A stretch of 64,000 nt of DNA from CAYRWR01 sp964537555 (GTDB taxonomy: Bacteria; Spirochaetota; Brevinematia; Brevinematales; CAYRWR01): the NCBI GenBank assembly GCA_964537555.1, contig CAZIAD010000011.1, forward strand, positions 25,745-89,744, read 5' to 3'. The first letter of the stretch is position 1, and every line of letters begins with the position of its first letter. The notes below the pieces were generated by a model. It was not told the DNA's origin and made no database searches. It saw nothing but the letters and a program-made list of their open reading frames with translations. A program made the translations under genes and the position numbers. Of the stretch, positions 55,452 to 63,980 are shown in pieces.

Positions 55452-56117
55452 TTACTGAAAAATGATCCCGTCTATGTCAAAGATCTCATAAGGCACGATA
55501 ATAGAAGTTTTCTTTCCGGAAAAGGGAACGGGGATGCTGAACATATCTCCTGTGACATTATCCTGCCCGTCGTCGGTATTTCTGATCACCGCAAAACCGG
55601 GATATTCGTATTCCAGGTTCAGGCTGTCTCCGGGCCTGGCATCGGACCGGTAGCCCCCAGCTGTGATCTGTCTCATATCCATCAGGCCGTATCTCATCTT
55701 AAATTCATCGAAAGTGATACTGCGTTTCTTTTGAGTGATCTTTTTATATTTTGCAAAGCCAAACTGTTCTTTGATATATTTCATGAGGTAGTGATTCATT
55801 TCCATGTGTATACCCTGAAAATCCGTATCCCCTGCCCTTAGGATGTGATTATTCTTTTTGAAATCATCCTGTGAGGGTACAAAACGGTCAAACTCTTCAT
55901 CAAAGATAATGCTGTACTTATCAAAAATGACCAGTCTATATACCACCTCCTGCTGAGCCAGGATTCCCATAGGATTGGCTTCTATACGCACCTTTACCAG
56001 AAGCTGGCCTTCATTATTGAGTGCCAAAGGAATAATCCTGATGCTGAGACTGGAAGGGCCTGTGGCAAAGGCCGTATTCATGAGCAGCATAAGTATAATG
56101 AGGTATAGCTTTTTCAT
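55452..56117 (-). CDS. Exported protein of a family with a second copy at 59.1 kb
   Basis: This 221-residue protein has a signal peptide MKKLYLIILMLLMNTAFATG and a first strand region LSIRIIPLALNNEGQLLVKV, then VVYRLVIFDKYSIIFDEEFDRF. The same order (x-I-x-P-x..G-x-LL .. VIYxLV .. acidic DDE) occurs in the protein at 59107-59793, so both are probably paralogues. Function is unknown. Start at 56117 is chosen after AAAAAGGATG, with a signal peptide beginning there. Confidence 0.55.
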   Translation of the reverse strand: MKKLYLIILMLLMNTAFATGPSSLSIRIIPLALNNEGQLLVKVRIEANPMGILAQQEVVYRLVIFDKYSIIFDEEFDRFVPSQDDFKKNNHILRAGDTDFQGIHMEMNHYLMKYIKEQFGFAKYKKITQKKRSITFDEFKMRYGLMDMRQITAGGYRSDARPGDSLNLEYEYPGFAVIRNTDDGQDNVTGDMFSIPVPFSGKKTSIIVPYEIFDIDGIIFQ

Positions 56118-56165
56118 ATAACATCCTTTTTTACACTGAAACAGCAAATTGTTAAGCCTGATGCT

Positions 56166-56678
56166 TTAAACCCGCAGTTTTTTTATATCCGACTTCAGGC
56201 GCTCCAGGTCTGTGATCCAGTCTTCGATATCCTGTTCATGCTCCAGCTCCTCATTGAGGATCTGGGTGGCTATCTGGTGGGTAGAATGGTCTTTGCCATT
56301 GGTAAAATCAGCAATGGTCTTGTATCGATTAATGGCACAACGCTCCCCTCTCAGGTTCTGCTCCAGAATGATCTCAACATAAGGATCTGAGGGTTCTTCA
56401 TAAGCGCACTGGGCCAGTTTGGTCCACTGGTCCGGATTTAACACAGGTGTGCCTCCCAGCTGTATGATGCGGTTGATGACCAGATTGGCATGGTTAAACT
56501 CCTGGCTGGCATGGATCAGTAATTCCGGCTCTATCTCTGAGCGCATAGGGCCCTCCATAAGCTGAGCCCCTACCCAGTACTGGTAATAGGCCAGCCATTC
56601 CTCTGCCAGTGCTTCATTCAGCATCTGGATAAGCTTCTGGGTATCTACCCCTAAAATCTCAATACCTTTTTTTCCCAT
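56166..56678 (-). CDS. Ferritin-like/bacterioferritin-type protein
   Basis: This 170-residue four-helix bundle has the diiron-type residues: EEWLAYYQYWVG, ASQEFNHANLVINRII, and EELEHEQDIEDWI. These match the ferritin/Dps-like superfamily (DpsL or bacterioferritin-type). It would store or oxidise iron, protecting DNA and proteins from peroxide. It has its own promoter inside the aldo/keto reductase gene. GGAGGTG precedes the ATG. Exact subfamily not certain. Confidence 0.8.
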   Translation of the reverse strand: MGKKGIEILGVDTQKLIQMLNEALAEEWLAYYQYWVGAQLMEGPMRSEIEPELLIHASQEFNHANLVINRIIQLGGTPVLNPDQWTKLAQCAYEEPSDPYVEIILEQNLRGERCAINRYKTIADFTNGKDHSTHQIATQILNEELEHEQDIEDWITDLERLKSDIKKLRV

Positions 56679-56698
56679 GTTTCACCTCCATTAAATAC

Positions 56699-56727
56699 AT
56701 TTTATATACCTAACCCGGCTTATGCAA
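56699..56727 (-). promoter_or_regulatory. Sigma70-like promoter for the ferritin-like gene, inside the aldo/keto reductase gene
   Basis: On the minus strand TTGCAT (56727-56722), 17-nt spacer, TAAAAT (56704-56699), 21 nt ahead of the start. Confidence 0.5.
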
Positions 56728-57637
56728 GCGGATGGCCTTTACGTGCTTCCAGTAATCTGTACCAGTCTTCCCGGGTGTACTCAACATCCAGGGCAGCCAC
56801 TGCAGACTGTATCCGTCCGGGATGTGTGGAACCTACCAGGGGAAAGATCCCGGCAGGATGTTTGAGTATCCAGGCCAGGGCCAGCTGACTGGCATCGATA
56901 TTATAATGTGCGGCCTGCCTCTCTACTTCTGCTTCGATCACTGCTTCCTGTTCCGGCTTAAGGGTGTTGCCCCAGGCGGGATAGGCTATGCCTCCCAGGG
57001 GGCACCAGGCCTGGGGGGAGATCTTTTTCTCCATGCACTGATCCAGGGTCCCGTCCTCCAGGCTGGATATATTATGGATATTGATCTCTATCTGATTGAC
57101 GATGAGGTCCATGTCACAGTAATGCTGGAGCAGGGACAACTGACTGGGCCGGAAATTACTGACTCCAAAGTCACGGACCATACCCTGGTCTCTTAATCGG
57201 GAAAAGACCCGGGCTACCTCTTCAGGATAAAACAGGTAATCCGGCCGATGCAGCAGCAGAATATCCAGGGTATCTATGCCCAGCCGTTCTAGGCTCCCGG
57301 CTACACTGTCAAAAATATACTGATAGGAAAAATCATATCTCTTAGGATCTCCGGGATGAGGGTCACCGGCTCCCCGGATACCACATTTTGAGGTGATGAG
57401 AACAGTATCCCTGATAGAAGGTTCTTCCTTTAATACTTCTCCAAACAGGCGTTCACTCTCCCCTCCCGCATAAATATCAGCATGGTCAAAATGATTGTAT
57501 CCGCATTCCAGAGCAGCCCTGATGGCCGCTTTACCTTTATTCCTGTCCTCAGTGCTATTATTGCCCGTAATACGCATGCAGCCGTAGATCAGGCGGGAAG
57601 ATTGCAGGCTGCTTTTACCCAGCAGGTATTTTTTCAT
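56720..57637 (-). CDS. Aldo/keto reductase (YdhF-like)
   Basis: This 305-residue (beta/alpha)8 protein has the family landmarks LIYGCMRITGN, FDHADIYAGGESERLFGEVLKE, LITSKCGIR (catalytic Lys), DTLDILLLHRPD and FGVSNFRPSQL, with AWCPLGG and ILKHPAGIFPLVGSTHPGRIQ for cofactor binding. These are NADPH-dependent oxidoreductases of aldehydes or ketones. It lies 15 nt after the RimK-fusion gene. Confidence 0.93.
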   Translation of the reverse strand: MKKYLLGKSSLQSSRLIYGCMRITGNNSTEDRNKGKAAIRAALECGYNHFDHADIYAGGESERLFGEVLKEEPSIRDTVLITSKCGIRGAGDPHPGDPKRYDFSYQYIFDSVAGSLERLGIDTLDILLLHRPDYLFYPEEVARVFSRLRDQGMVRDFGVSNFRPSQLSLLQHYCDMDLIVNQIEINIHNISSLEDGTLDQCMEKKISPQAWCPLGGIAYPAWGNTLKPEQEAVIEAEVERQAAHYNIDASQLALAWILKHPAGIFPLVGSTHPGRIQSAVAALDVEYTREDWYRLLEARKGHPLA

Positions 57638-57652
57638 GTTATCCCCTTTGGC

Positions 57653-59026
57653 TTATTTTTCCGCTTTCCATCCCAGTTTCTTCTCTATAGCCGTGATCAT
57701 ATAGGATGCAATATCTTTTTCAGTGACTTCCTCGATACCTTCCAGGCCGGGAGAAGAATTGACTTCCAGGATAAGAGAACCCTTGGCTGAACGGATGATG
57801 TCTACCCCGGCTACAGACAGGCCCAGTACTTTAACGGCCTTGACGGCCATCTTTTTCTCTTCGGGGGTCAGTTTTACGGCAGCAGAAGATCCCCCCTGGT
57901 GCAGATTAGCCCGGAATTCTCCGGGAGCAGCGATTCTCTGCATAGCTGCTACCACCTTACCATCGATCACAAAACAGCGGATATCCTTTCCGTCTGCCTC
58001 TTTAATAAACTCCTGCACCAGGATATTGGCATTGAGGCTTTTAAAAGCATTGATGACTGACTCTGCCGCCTTCCGGGTCTCAGTCAGGACTACCCCCTTT
58101 CCCTGTGTCCCTTCCAGAAGCTTTACTATGAGGGGCGCCCCTCCCACCATATCGATGAGGTCATCCGTGTCCAGAGGAGAATTGGCAAAACCGGTGATGG
58201 GGATGTCCAGGCCGCTGGTCAGCAGAAGCTGGGAGGCCAGGAGCTTGTCCCGGGAACGGCTCACGGCATCACTGCCATTGAGGCAGTAGACATTCATGGC
58301 TTCAAACTGGCGGGTCACAGCACAACCGTAAAAGGTTATGGCCGGCTTGATGCGGGGGATCACAGCATCAAGGTCATTGATGACCCGGCCTCCCCGGTAA
58401 TGGACCTGAGGAGTATTGGCATCCAGCTTTATATAGCAGTGCTTGATATTAAAAAAACTGATGGTATGTCCCCGTTCCCGGGCCGCTTCCAGGATGCGCT
58501 TATTACTGTATAGTTCAGGATTGGAGGCCAGGAGTCCCAGATTGAGACCGTTCTTTACATGTGGAATAAAATTGTACAGTGACTTGATCTCTTCGCGCTC
58601 TTTCCTACCCTGGCAGAAGCTGTCTGCGGGATCTACAATGAGGCGATCCAGCATAGCCTCCCGTCCCAGCAGCATGCGATAACCCATGGAGTCACGATTG
58701 GTCAGGGTGATCTCGATATCCCAGCTGTCATCACCCAGGATCATGGTCTCCCTGATCACAAAACGCTTTTCTTTTTCACCGGTCGAGCTCTTGACATAGC
58801 GCTTGTCTACTACCGGTGACTCACAGCGCAGGCTGACCCGCTTACTGCTTTGGAGGGGATTCACTTCAAAGCTGACCCAGAGCACTTCATCTTTATAAAA
58901 TGTCTGTATATTATAGGCATGCAATGCAGATGTCTTGGCTCCTGAGTCGACCCTGGCTTTTATGGCCGGGATATTTAACTGGGGTAATGAGAGCCACTCT
59001 TCGCTGCCCACGATCTTTTTATTCAT
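57653..59026 (-). CDS. RimK-type ATP-grasp ligase fused to an N-terminal RimB-like retropepsin zinc protease domain
   Basis: At 457 residues this is a fusion. Residues about 1-145 have the RimK/LysX-type ATP-dependent protease domain: IPAIKARVDSGAKTSALHAYNI and GYRMLLGREAMLDRLIVDP. Residues about 155-457 are an ATP-grasp ligase: IPITGFANSPLDTDDLIDMVGGAPLIVKLLEGTQGKGVVL, DIRCFVIDGKVVAAMQR and NSSPGLEGIEEVT. RimK adds glutamate residues to ribosomal protein S6 and makes polyglutamate; the two activities are normally encoded by neighbouring genes. The catalytic DSG is intact. Confidence 0.88.
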   Translation of the reverse strand: MNKKIVGSEEWLSLPQLNIPAIKARVDSGAKTSALHAYNIQTFYKDEVLWVSFEVNPLQSSKRVSLRCESPVVDKRYVKSSTGEKEKRFVIRETMILGDDSWDIEITLTNRDSMGYRMLLGREAMLDRLIVDPADSFCQGRKEREEIKSLYNFIPHVKNGLNLGLLASNPELYSNKRILEAARERGHTISFFNIKHCYIKLDANTPQVHYRGGRVINDLDAVIPRIKPAITFYGCAVTRQFEAMNVYCLNGSDAVSRSRDKLLASQLLLTSGLDIPITGFANSPLDTDDLIDMVGGAPLIVKLLEGTQGKGVVLTETRKAAESVINAFKSLNANILVQEFIKEADGKDIRCFVIDGKVVAAMQRIAAPGEFRANLHQGGSSAAVKLTPEEKKMAVKAVKVLGLSVAGVDIIRSAKGSLILEVNSSPGLEGIEEVTEKDIASYMITAIEKKLGWKAEK

Positions 59027-59054
59027 ACACTTCCCTGTTTAGATTTTAGATGAT

Positions 59055-59082
59055 TTTATATCAGAATGTCCGGTTTAGGCAA
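59055..59082 (-). promoter_or_regulatory. Sigma70-like promoter for the RimK fusion/aldo-keto unit
   Basis: On the minus strand TTGCCT (59082-59077), 16-nt spacer, TATAAA (59060-59055), about 30 nt ahead of the ATG. Confidence 0.45.
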
Positions 59083-59106
59083 ATTATAAGAGAAGTGTTT
59101 AATGAG

Positions 59107-59793
59107 TCATTTAAAACCAGCCCGGGTATGACAGCCTATGATGTCGGTAGTGTAAAAGTGTTCACACTCTATCCCGGCATAATAGGTCAACACAATCACT
59201 GCTATCCTGTCCTCTCTGGGATGTTTGAGATAACCCAGAATCGTTTGAGAAATGACCATGGTATTTTGTCCCTGTGAGATCTTCTTTTTCCGTCCCCCTT
59301 TGGTAGCCATGACTGTGTAATCATAGGCATGGTAGGTAGTACAGAATCCCTGTTCAGAGCTAAAAGAAGGGATGTCCAGGTATACCTCCAATGCAGACCC
59401 CCTATCATAATAGGGAAAAGCTTCCAGATCACTGTCCCCGGGAGTGATTCCTCTTTTTTTGATCTCATCATCAAATGCCTGTCGGGACTGTCTGGCCCGG
59501 ACCCCGGAATCTTCTTCTTCACCGGCAAAGATCTCATAGGAATGTTCCCAGACTACCTTGTCATCTACCAGGCTGTATATCACAAAACGCTCACCATCAG
59601 AAGGCGCCCAGGGATTGTGTGTCTCCTGCCTGAAGGCCAGGAGGCCCTGGGGCCCCCATCCTACCGGAACGATCTTCATAGTCAGGGTCTCACCATCCCC
59701 TGTCTGATCCGGAAAAGAAGGCGAATACTGTCTGGCCTGTCCTGGATTATACCCGGCCAGTATGAGTAATAGGACGATAAAACAAAAACGCAT
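59107..59793 (-). CDS. Exported protein, paralogue-like to the 55.5-kb protein
   Basis: This 228-residue protein has a signal peptide MRFCFIVLLLILAGYNPGQA. It then has LTMKIVPVGWGPQGLLAFRQETHN, ERFVIYSLVDDKVVWEHSYEIF and a C-terminal cysteine-rich part (LTYYAGIECEHFYTTDIIGC). The start is at 59793 (GAGGT ahead) rather than in the longer frame. It follows the CsgG-like protein by 13 nt. The family relation to the 55452-56117 protein is weak but visible at the start. Confidence 0.6.
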   Translation of the reverse strand: MRFCFIVLLLILAGYNPGQARQYSPSFPDQTGDGETLTMKIVPVGWGPQGLLAFRQETHNPWAPSDGERFVIYSLVDDKVVWEHSYEIFAGEEEDSGVRARQSRQAFDDEIKKRGITPGDSDLEAFPYYDRGSALEVYLDIPSFSSEQGFCTTYHAYDYTVMATKGGRKKKISQGQNTMVISQTILGYLKHPREDRIAVIVLTYYAGIECEHFYTTDIIGCHTRAGFK

Positions 59794-59806
59794 GGTTATA
59801 CCTCTT

Positions 59807-61444
59807 TTAAAAGACAAATACAATACCGTAATCCAGATACCAAGCCCCGGGATACAGGTATCGATTAGGGAGGGTGGTTCTGAAAATATTTTGAGACTCA
59901 AGGCTTTCGTCTGTAGACTCCGGATCGGGGACCATCTGATAGGCAGAAATATTCAGGTCATTCCGGTTCAGAAACAGGTGGTATCCTCCATGTACTCTCA
60001 GGGCCAGATGAGGACTGATATAGAGGCGCAGCTCAGCTTCCGGCTTCAGGGACAGTACCCCCAGACTGTTTCTGACATTTACCCTGTCTGCTCCGGCGGG
60101 GTCTGTACTCATACCCAGGCTGGATGCCAGACTGCGGGGGATCTCAAAGGAGCTGGAAAAGTTCTGATAACAGATACCGGCTCCCAGGCCCAGGGCCAGA
60201 CGCCCCTTCTGAAACTTATACCCGCCGTTTAGACCCAGGGACAGGTAGTTCAGGTCAGTGCCGAAATGCAGGCTGACATCAGTCAACAGGTATAGATGTT
60301 TTATCTGGTCATATCCCATCTTCCAGGAGAAGGCCTGGATCTGTATATCCTGCAGACTGATCTGAGGATCAGGCAGTCCTGCCAGTCGGGCCAGGATATT
60401 GGTCTGATAGAGGGGATCTATACGGGCCCCTACCAGGTTCATACTGAGCTGCAGGGACATGCCCGAGACTTTGCGCTGCACCGTGACTTCATTACTGAGA
60501 GGATGGCCCCAGATGGTCTCAGCTCGGGAGTATAGCTCTCCTACTGAATCTACCTGCATCAGGGTCCGGTTCCAATTCTTCTGCTTGACAGAATAAAAAT
60601 CTCCATATTGGATCTCCCAGAGCTCTCCCTGGTTGAAGTAGACCTTCTTATCTTTTTTATAAATGATCCGGGTCGCTTTATGAAAGGTGCGTGAAGCATT
60701 CAAATTGTCTTTCCATTCATCACTCAGAGCCTCCAGGGCTTTATCCTGGTTATTGACCGGAAGATAAGCTGCTTTTTCCTTTTTTTTGTTGACACGGCTC
60801 TCCATAATGATAGCATTCAGTATGTCCAGTAAGATAGTGCCGGTATATTCACTCGCTGCAATCTCATAACTCATGACTTCACGGGAAGAGATCCGGGTAC
60901 TGATTGTTTCCACTTTACGGGCCTGGGCGACAGATAGTACCAGGGTAGATACCGTAAAACTGATACTGGATTCTATATCTACCATATGGTGTTCCAGTTC
61001 CTGTATCTCGCCTTTGGAATTAGTGATGACTTCTTTATTGATATATTTCCTGATACTCATATTTGTGCTGTAATTTCCACATTCGGGGATCAGGATATAA
61101 TCCAAGCTCCGGATCTGAACCGGATCCAGGACCAGCCCTGCCTCATAGTCAGCAGGAGCCTCATTACTGAGCATGTATGCTCTCAGGGTGTCCAGCACAT
61201 CCTCCGGACTCAGCAGGATGTCACTCTGATCAAGCATGTCAAATCTTTTTATGCTTTTGAGGGTAAAGGGAAGCTCTCTGCTCATGCGGGTAAAAAAATT
61301 GCCATCATCTATACCCACATTGCGGGCCTGGAGCAGCATGACCCTGTCGGGGCGGGATAACAGATCCTGATTCAGGAATTCAGGCACCCCGGCCCGGAGG
61401 ATAACAGGAAGCAGCATAAACCCAAGCATGGCCAGTCTTTTCAT
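59807..61444 (-). CDS. Exported protein with a CsgG-like region and a C-terminal beta-barrel
   Basis: This 545-residue protein has a signal peptide (1-19). A domain at about 25-230, with VMLLQARNVGIDDGNFFTRMSRELPFTLKSIKRFDML and LDYILIPECGNYS, resembles the CsgG-like (curli secretion lipoprotein type) fold seen in many spirochaetal exported proteins. A central domain follows, then a C-terminal ~190-residue region of alternating strands ending GAWYLDYGIVFVF, typical of an outer-membrane barrel. It is probably surface-associated. The function is not known. Confidence 0.65.
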   Translation of the reverse strand: MKRLAMLGFMLLPVILRAGVPEFLNQDLLSRPDRVMLLQARNVGIDDGNFFTRMSRELPFTLKSIKRFDMLDQSDILLSPEDVLDTLRAYMLSNEAPADYEAGLVLDPVQIRSLDYILIPECGNYSTNMSIRKYINKEVITNSKGEIQELEHHMVDIESSISFTVSTLVLSVAQARKVETISTRISSREVMSYEIAASEYTGTILLDILNAIIMESRVNKKKEKAAYLPVNNQDKALEALSDEWKDNLNASRTFHKATRIIYKKDKKVYFNQGELWEIQYGDFYSVKQKNWNRTLMQVDSVGELYSRAETIWGHPLSNEVTVQRKVSGMSLQLSMNLVGARIDPLYQTNILARLAGLPDPQISLQDIQIQAFSWKMGYDQIKHLYLLTDVSLHFGTDLNYLSLGLNGGYKFQKGRLALGLGAGICYQNFSSSFEIPRSLASSLGMSTDPAGADRVNVRNSLGVLSLKPEAELRLYISPHLALRVHGGYHLFLNRNDLNISAYQMVPDPESTDESLESQNIFRTTLPNRYLYPGAWYLDYGIVFVF

Positions 61445-61474
61445 ACTAAAACCCCCGCTGAGATAATGTCCTAT

Positions 61475-61503
61475 AAAATAACATAGATCTAGACTATTTG
61501 CAA
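61475..61503 (-). promoter_or_regulatory. Sigma70-like promoter for the CsgG-like/59-kb unit
   Basis: On the minus strand TTGCAA (61503-61498), 17-nt spacer, TATTTT (61480-61475), 30 nt ahead of the ATG. Confidence 0.45.
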
Positions 61504-61575
61504 CGCATAGCTTTTAAAATATTATGAGCAAGGACGAGAGTAAATGAGCTGCCCGGGCCAGGCGGGTAGCTCTGA

Positions 61576-62898
61576 TCAGAGGCTGAACTTTTCAGAGTAG
61601 ACTTTTTTTATGCCCATGTCCCTCAGGGCCCGGCTCACCAGGCGCATCATGATAGGAGGGCCGCAGATATAGGCTTCTGAGTCCCGGGCCGGGGCCAGAG
61701 TCAGGTCCAGCCACTCCCTGGTCACAAATCCGGACTCACCTTTCCAGTCAGATCCCTGGTCAGACAGTATCGGGATGTAGGTGAACCAGTCCAGGTCCCG
61801 CTCCCACTCCTGAAATAATTGGTGATAGACCAGGTCTTGCTTCTCCCGGCAGGCCCAGACCAGGGTCAGGGGAGACACTGTATCCTGCTGCCTGAAATGC
61901 CCCAGAAGAGATAAGAAGGGCGTGATACCGATCCCCCCTGCGATAAAGAGCCGGGCAGGCCCATCAGGCTCGGGTGTGAAGCGCCCATAAGGCCCATCCA
62001 GCAGTACCCGGGCTCCCGCATGTAATGCCTGCAGGGAATGACTATAGTCCCCCAGGTCCTTTACGGTAAGGGAGATCTCTGCCTGCTCCGGGCTGGAGGA
62101 AAAGGTAAAAGGATGCTCTTCACTGCTGATCCCGGGAGCATAGAAGCGGAAAAAGCCGAACTGGCCCGCCTTGTAGCTGAGCTGAGACTGGTCTAATCGG
62201 GTCATGTTTATCTGAATAGTCTGCTCATTTAGCCGGGCCACAGACTGCACTTCCAGCTCCCCGGCTTTATTGATAAGGGGCCTTAAAAACTTGTGATAGA
62301 TATACATGATGAGCGCCAGGCTGAAAGTGACTATCATAAACAGGAGTCTCACATTATTTTCCTGAGTAGATGATGCCAGGATCACATGCACAGAGAGCAG
62401 AATGACCGCTCCGGCAGTGAGGTTATGCAGGACTTTGAAAAAAACATAATCCAGCTTTAATCGAGTATTTACAAAGAGGCGCAATCGGTCCAGCAGCCTG
62501 ATCCGGTGCAGGATATTGGGCACCATGAACAGTAAGGTCAGCCCCATCACTATCCCGAATACCAGGATAGCCCCGGAACCCAGGCGGCTCTGCAGATCAG
62601 CATCAGTGAGATATCGCTCCTTGAGCAGATGATGGATAAAGGCAAATACCAGGCCTAATATTGCCATGATAGCATGAAACAGCATGACCCTGTCATGGCC
62701 GAATAAGCGGTCCAGGAAGCGGATACGGGCTGAAAGTACCAGTACTATGAGAAAATAAGTGTAGCTCACCAGTCCCAGGACCATGGCCAGAGTCCAGTCA
62801 GAGAAGAAAGAGTACCAATTGCCCGCCAGATACAGCTGCAGAGGGATAAGGGGGAGGAGCACTCCTGTCCATAATACAAATCCTTTTTTAAAATTCAT
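61576..62898 (-). CDS. Ferric-reductase-like transmembrane flavoprotein
   Basis: This 440-residue protein has six hydrophobic segments in about residues 5-215, with histidines in HAIMAILGLVFAFIHHLL and KVLHNLTAGAVILLSVHVI that fit heme ligation. The soluble FAD/NAD(P)H-binding module follows: YKAGQFGFFRFYAPGISSEEHPFTFSSS, ARVLLDGPYGRFTPEPDGPARLFIAGGIGITPFLSLLGHF and EAYICGPPIMMRLVSRAL. The layout is that of ferric reductase/NOX family proteins moving electrons from cytoplasmic NAD(P)H across the membrane. Acceptor unknown. It is encoded 41 nt after the exported protein. Confidence 0.88.
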   Translation of the reverse strand: MNFKKGFVLWTGVLLPLIPLQLYLAGNWYSFFSDWTLAMVLGLVSYTYFLIVLVLSARIRFLDRLFGHDRVMLFHAIMAILGLVFAFIHHLLKERYLTDADLQSRLGSGAILVFGIVMGLTLLFMVPNILHRIRLLDRLRLFVNTRLKLDYVFFKVLHNLTAGAVILLSVHVILASSTQENNVRLLFMIVTFSLALIMYIYHKFLRPLINKAGELEVQSVARLNEQTIQINMTRLDQSQLSYKAGQFGFFRFYAPGISSEEHPFTFSSSPEQAEISLTVKDLGDYSHSLQALHAGARVLLDGPYGRFTPEPDGPARLFIAGGIGITPFLSLLGHFRQQDTVSPLTLVWACREKQDLVYHQLFQEWERDLDWFTYIPILSDQGSDWKGESGFVTREWLDLTLAPARDSEAYICGPPIMMRLVSRALRDMGIKKVYSEKFSL

Positions 62899-62939
62899 GG
62901 CCTAAAGACTCCTGCCTTATTCGCTTTATTTTGAGTGAT

Positions 62940-63410
62940 TTATTTTTTAAGCTTTTCTTTTATGAGGGCCACATATTGCGAGGCCAGCTCATCGCTGCCT
63001 TTTACATCTGAGGCAGAAGTGACAGCATCCACTTTATCCTTCACAGTCCAGTTATAGATCTGGGTAGTGTGGAGCAGGATGTTGGCAGTGTCTGCCTGTC
63101 TTAAGATCCAGGCACTGATCCAGGGCCGTACTTTTGACATCACCCCCGATCCTGTGATAAATACTACAGTATAGTCTGTACTCTTTTCCTGGTCCATGCC
63201 CCCGTTTCTGTGATCTATGACTTTGATAGTGGTATTACCGTCATCCAGCTCTTTGATCATTTTATTTACTAATTGATTTTTAAACTTTGTGGGTTCCGTA
63301 GCGATCAATAGCCTGACCTGGCTCTCTTCAGGCCCGTATTGCCGGCTAGCTGCTCTGGCCTGTACGCTCATCATCAACAGAAACACCATTACATATAATG
63401 CATTTTTCAT
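62940..63410 (-). CDS. Exported protein of a tandem pair next to the ferric-reductase-like gene
   Basis: This 156-residue protein has a signal peptide ending SVQARA and then RQYGPEESQVRLLIATEPTKFKNQLVNKMIKEL, a flavodoxin-like alternation of strand and helix (VVFITGSGVMSKVRPWISAWI) and VDAVTSASDVKG near the end. It is clearly related to the next gene upstream (see there), so this is a tandem duplication. The VD-VTSAS segment recalls the DxVTSA/SGAT-like sites of FMN-carrying exported proteins, but that is only suggestive. GGAGA precedes the ATG. Function unknown. Confidence 0.65.
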   Translation of the reverse strand: MKNALYVMVFLLMMSVQARAASRQYGPEESQVRLLIATEPTKFKNQLVNKMIKELDDGNTTIKVIDHRNGGMDQEKSTDYTVVFITGSGVMSKVRPWISAWILRQADTANILLHTTQIYNWTVKDKVDAVTSASDVKGSDELASQYVALIKEKLKK

Positions 63411-63438
63411 AAATTTCTCCTTTTTGGATGACTAAAGC

Positions 63439-63467
63439 AGTATAAAGAAAATATCAGCTACAGTCAA
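63439..63467 (-). promoter_or_regulatory. Sigma70-like promoter for the exported/ferric-reductase unit
   Basis: On the minus strand TTGACT (63467-63462), 17-nt spacer, TATACT (63444-63439), about 29 nt ahead of the ATG. Confidence 0.6.
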
Positions 63468-63506
63468 AATTTGGGATTCACTATTCCTGCTGGTGCAACA
63501 GGCCTC

Positions 63507-63980
63507 TTACTGAGGATTAATGATCTTACTGATCTTATCCAGATATTTCCGCGAGAGCACATCTATAGCCTGGGGGGCGGAGGCCGAAGTGACCGTATCT
63601 ACGCCGGCTTTGACTTCCCAGTAGGCTTTTTGGGTAGTGTGCAGCAGGATATTGTCTTTTTTATTTTGCTGGCCTATCCATTCGGTGATCCAGGGCCTGA
63701 CCATGGATTTAACGCCTGAATTGGAAATAAATACCGCGCTGTAATCCTGGGCTTTTTCTCCTGCCAATTCACCCTTCTGGTGATCCACCACCTTAATATA
63801 GGTCTTACCGTCATTAAGGGTCTCCACCATCTTTTGGATCAGTTTTTCTTTAAACTTAGTGTTTTCCCAGGCCAGGAGTATGCGGATCTTACTATCCCGG
63901 GGGCCATAAGTGATAGGTTCAGCATGCAGAGTGGTACTCATAAAGAGCAATACTGTCATGGCTATTACTTTATTCTTCAT
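63507..63980 (-). CDS. Exported protein, first copy of a tandem pair
   Basis: This 157-residue protein has a signal peptide ending LHAEPITYG. Its sequence follows its downstream neighbour closely: YGPRDSKIRILLAWENTKFKEKLIQKMVETL, VVDHQKGEL, AVFISNSGVKSMVRPWITEWI, DNILLHTTQ and VDTVTSAS. Both are of equal length and lack cysteine. The pair is probably periplasmic and, being next to a flavocytochrome-type ferric reductase, may take part in electron transfer; that link is inferred only from position. AAGGAT precedes the ATG. Confidence 0.65.
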   Translation of the reverse strand: MKNKVIAMTVLLFMSTTLHAEPITYGPRDSKIRILLAWENTKFKEKLIQKMVETLNDGKTYIKVVDHQKGELAGEKAQDYSAVFISNSGVKSMVRPWITEWIGQQNKKDNILLHTTQKAYWEVKAGVDTVTSASAPQAIDVLSRKYLDKISKIINPQ

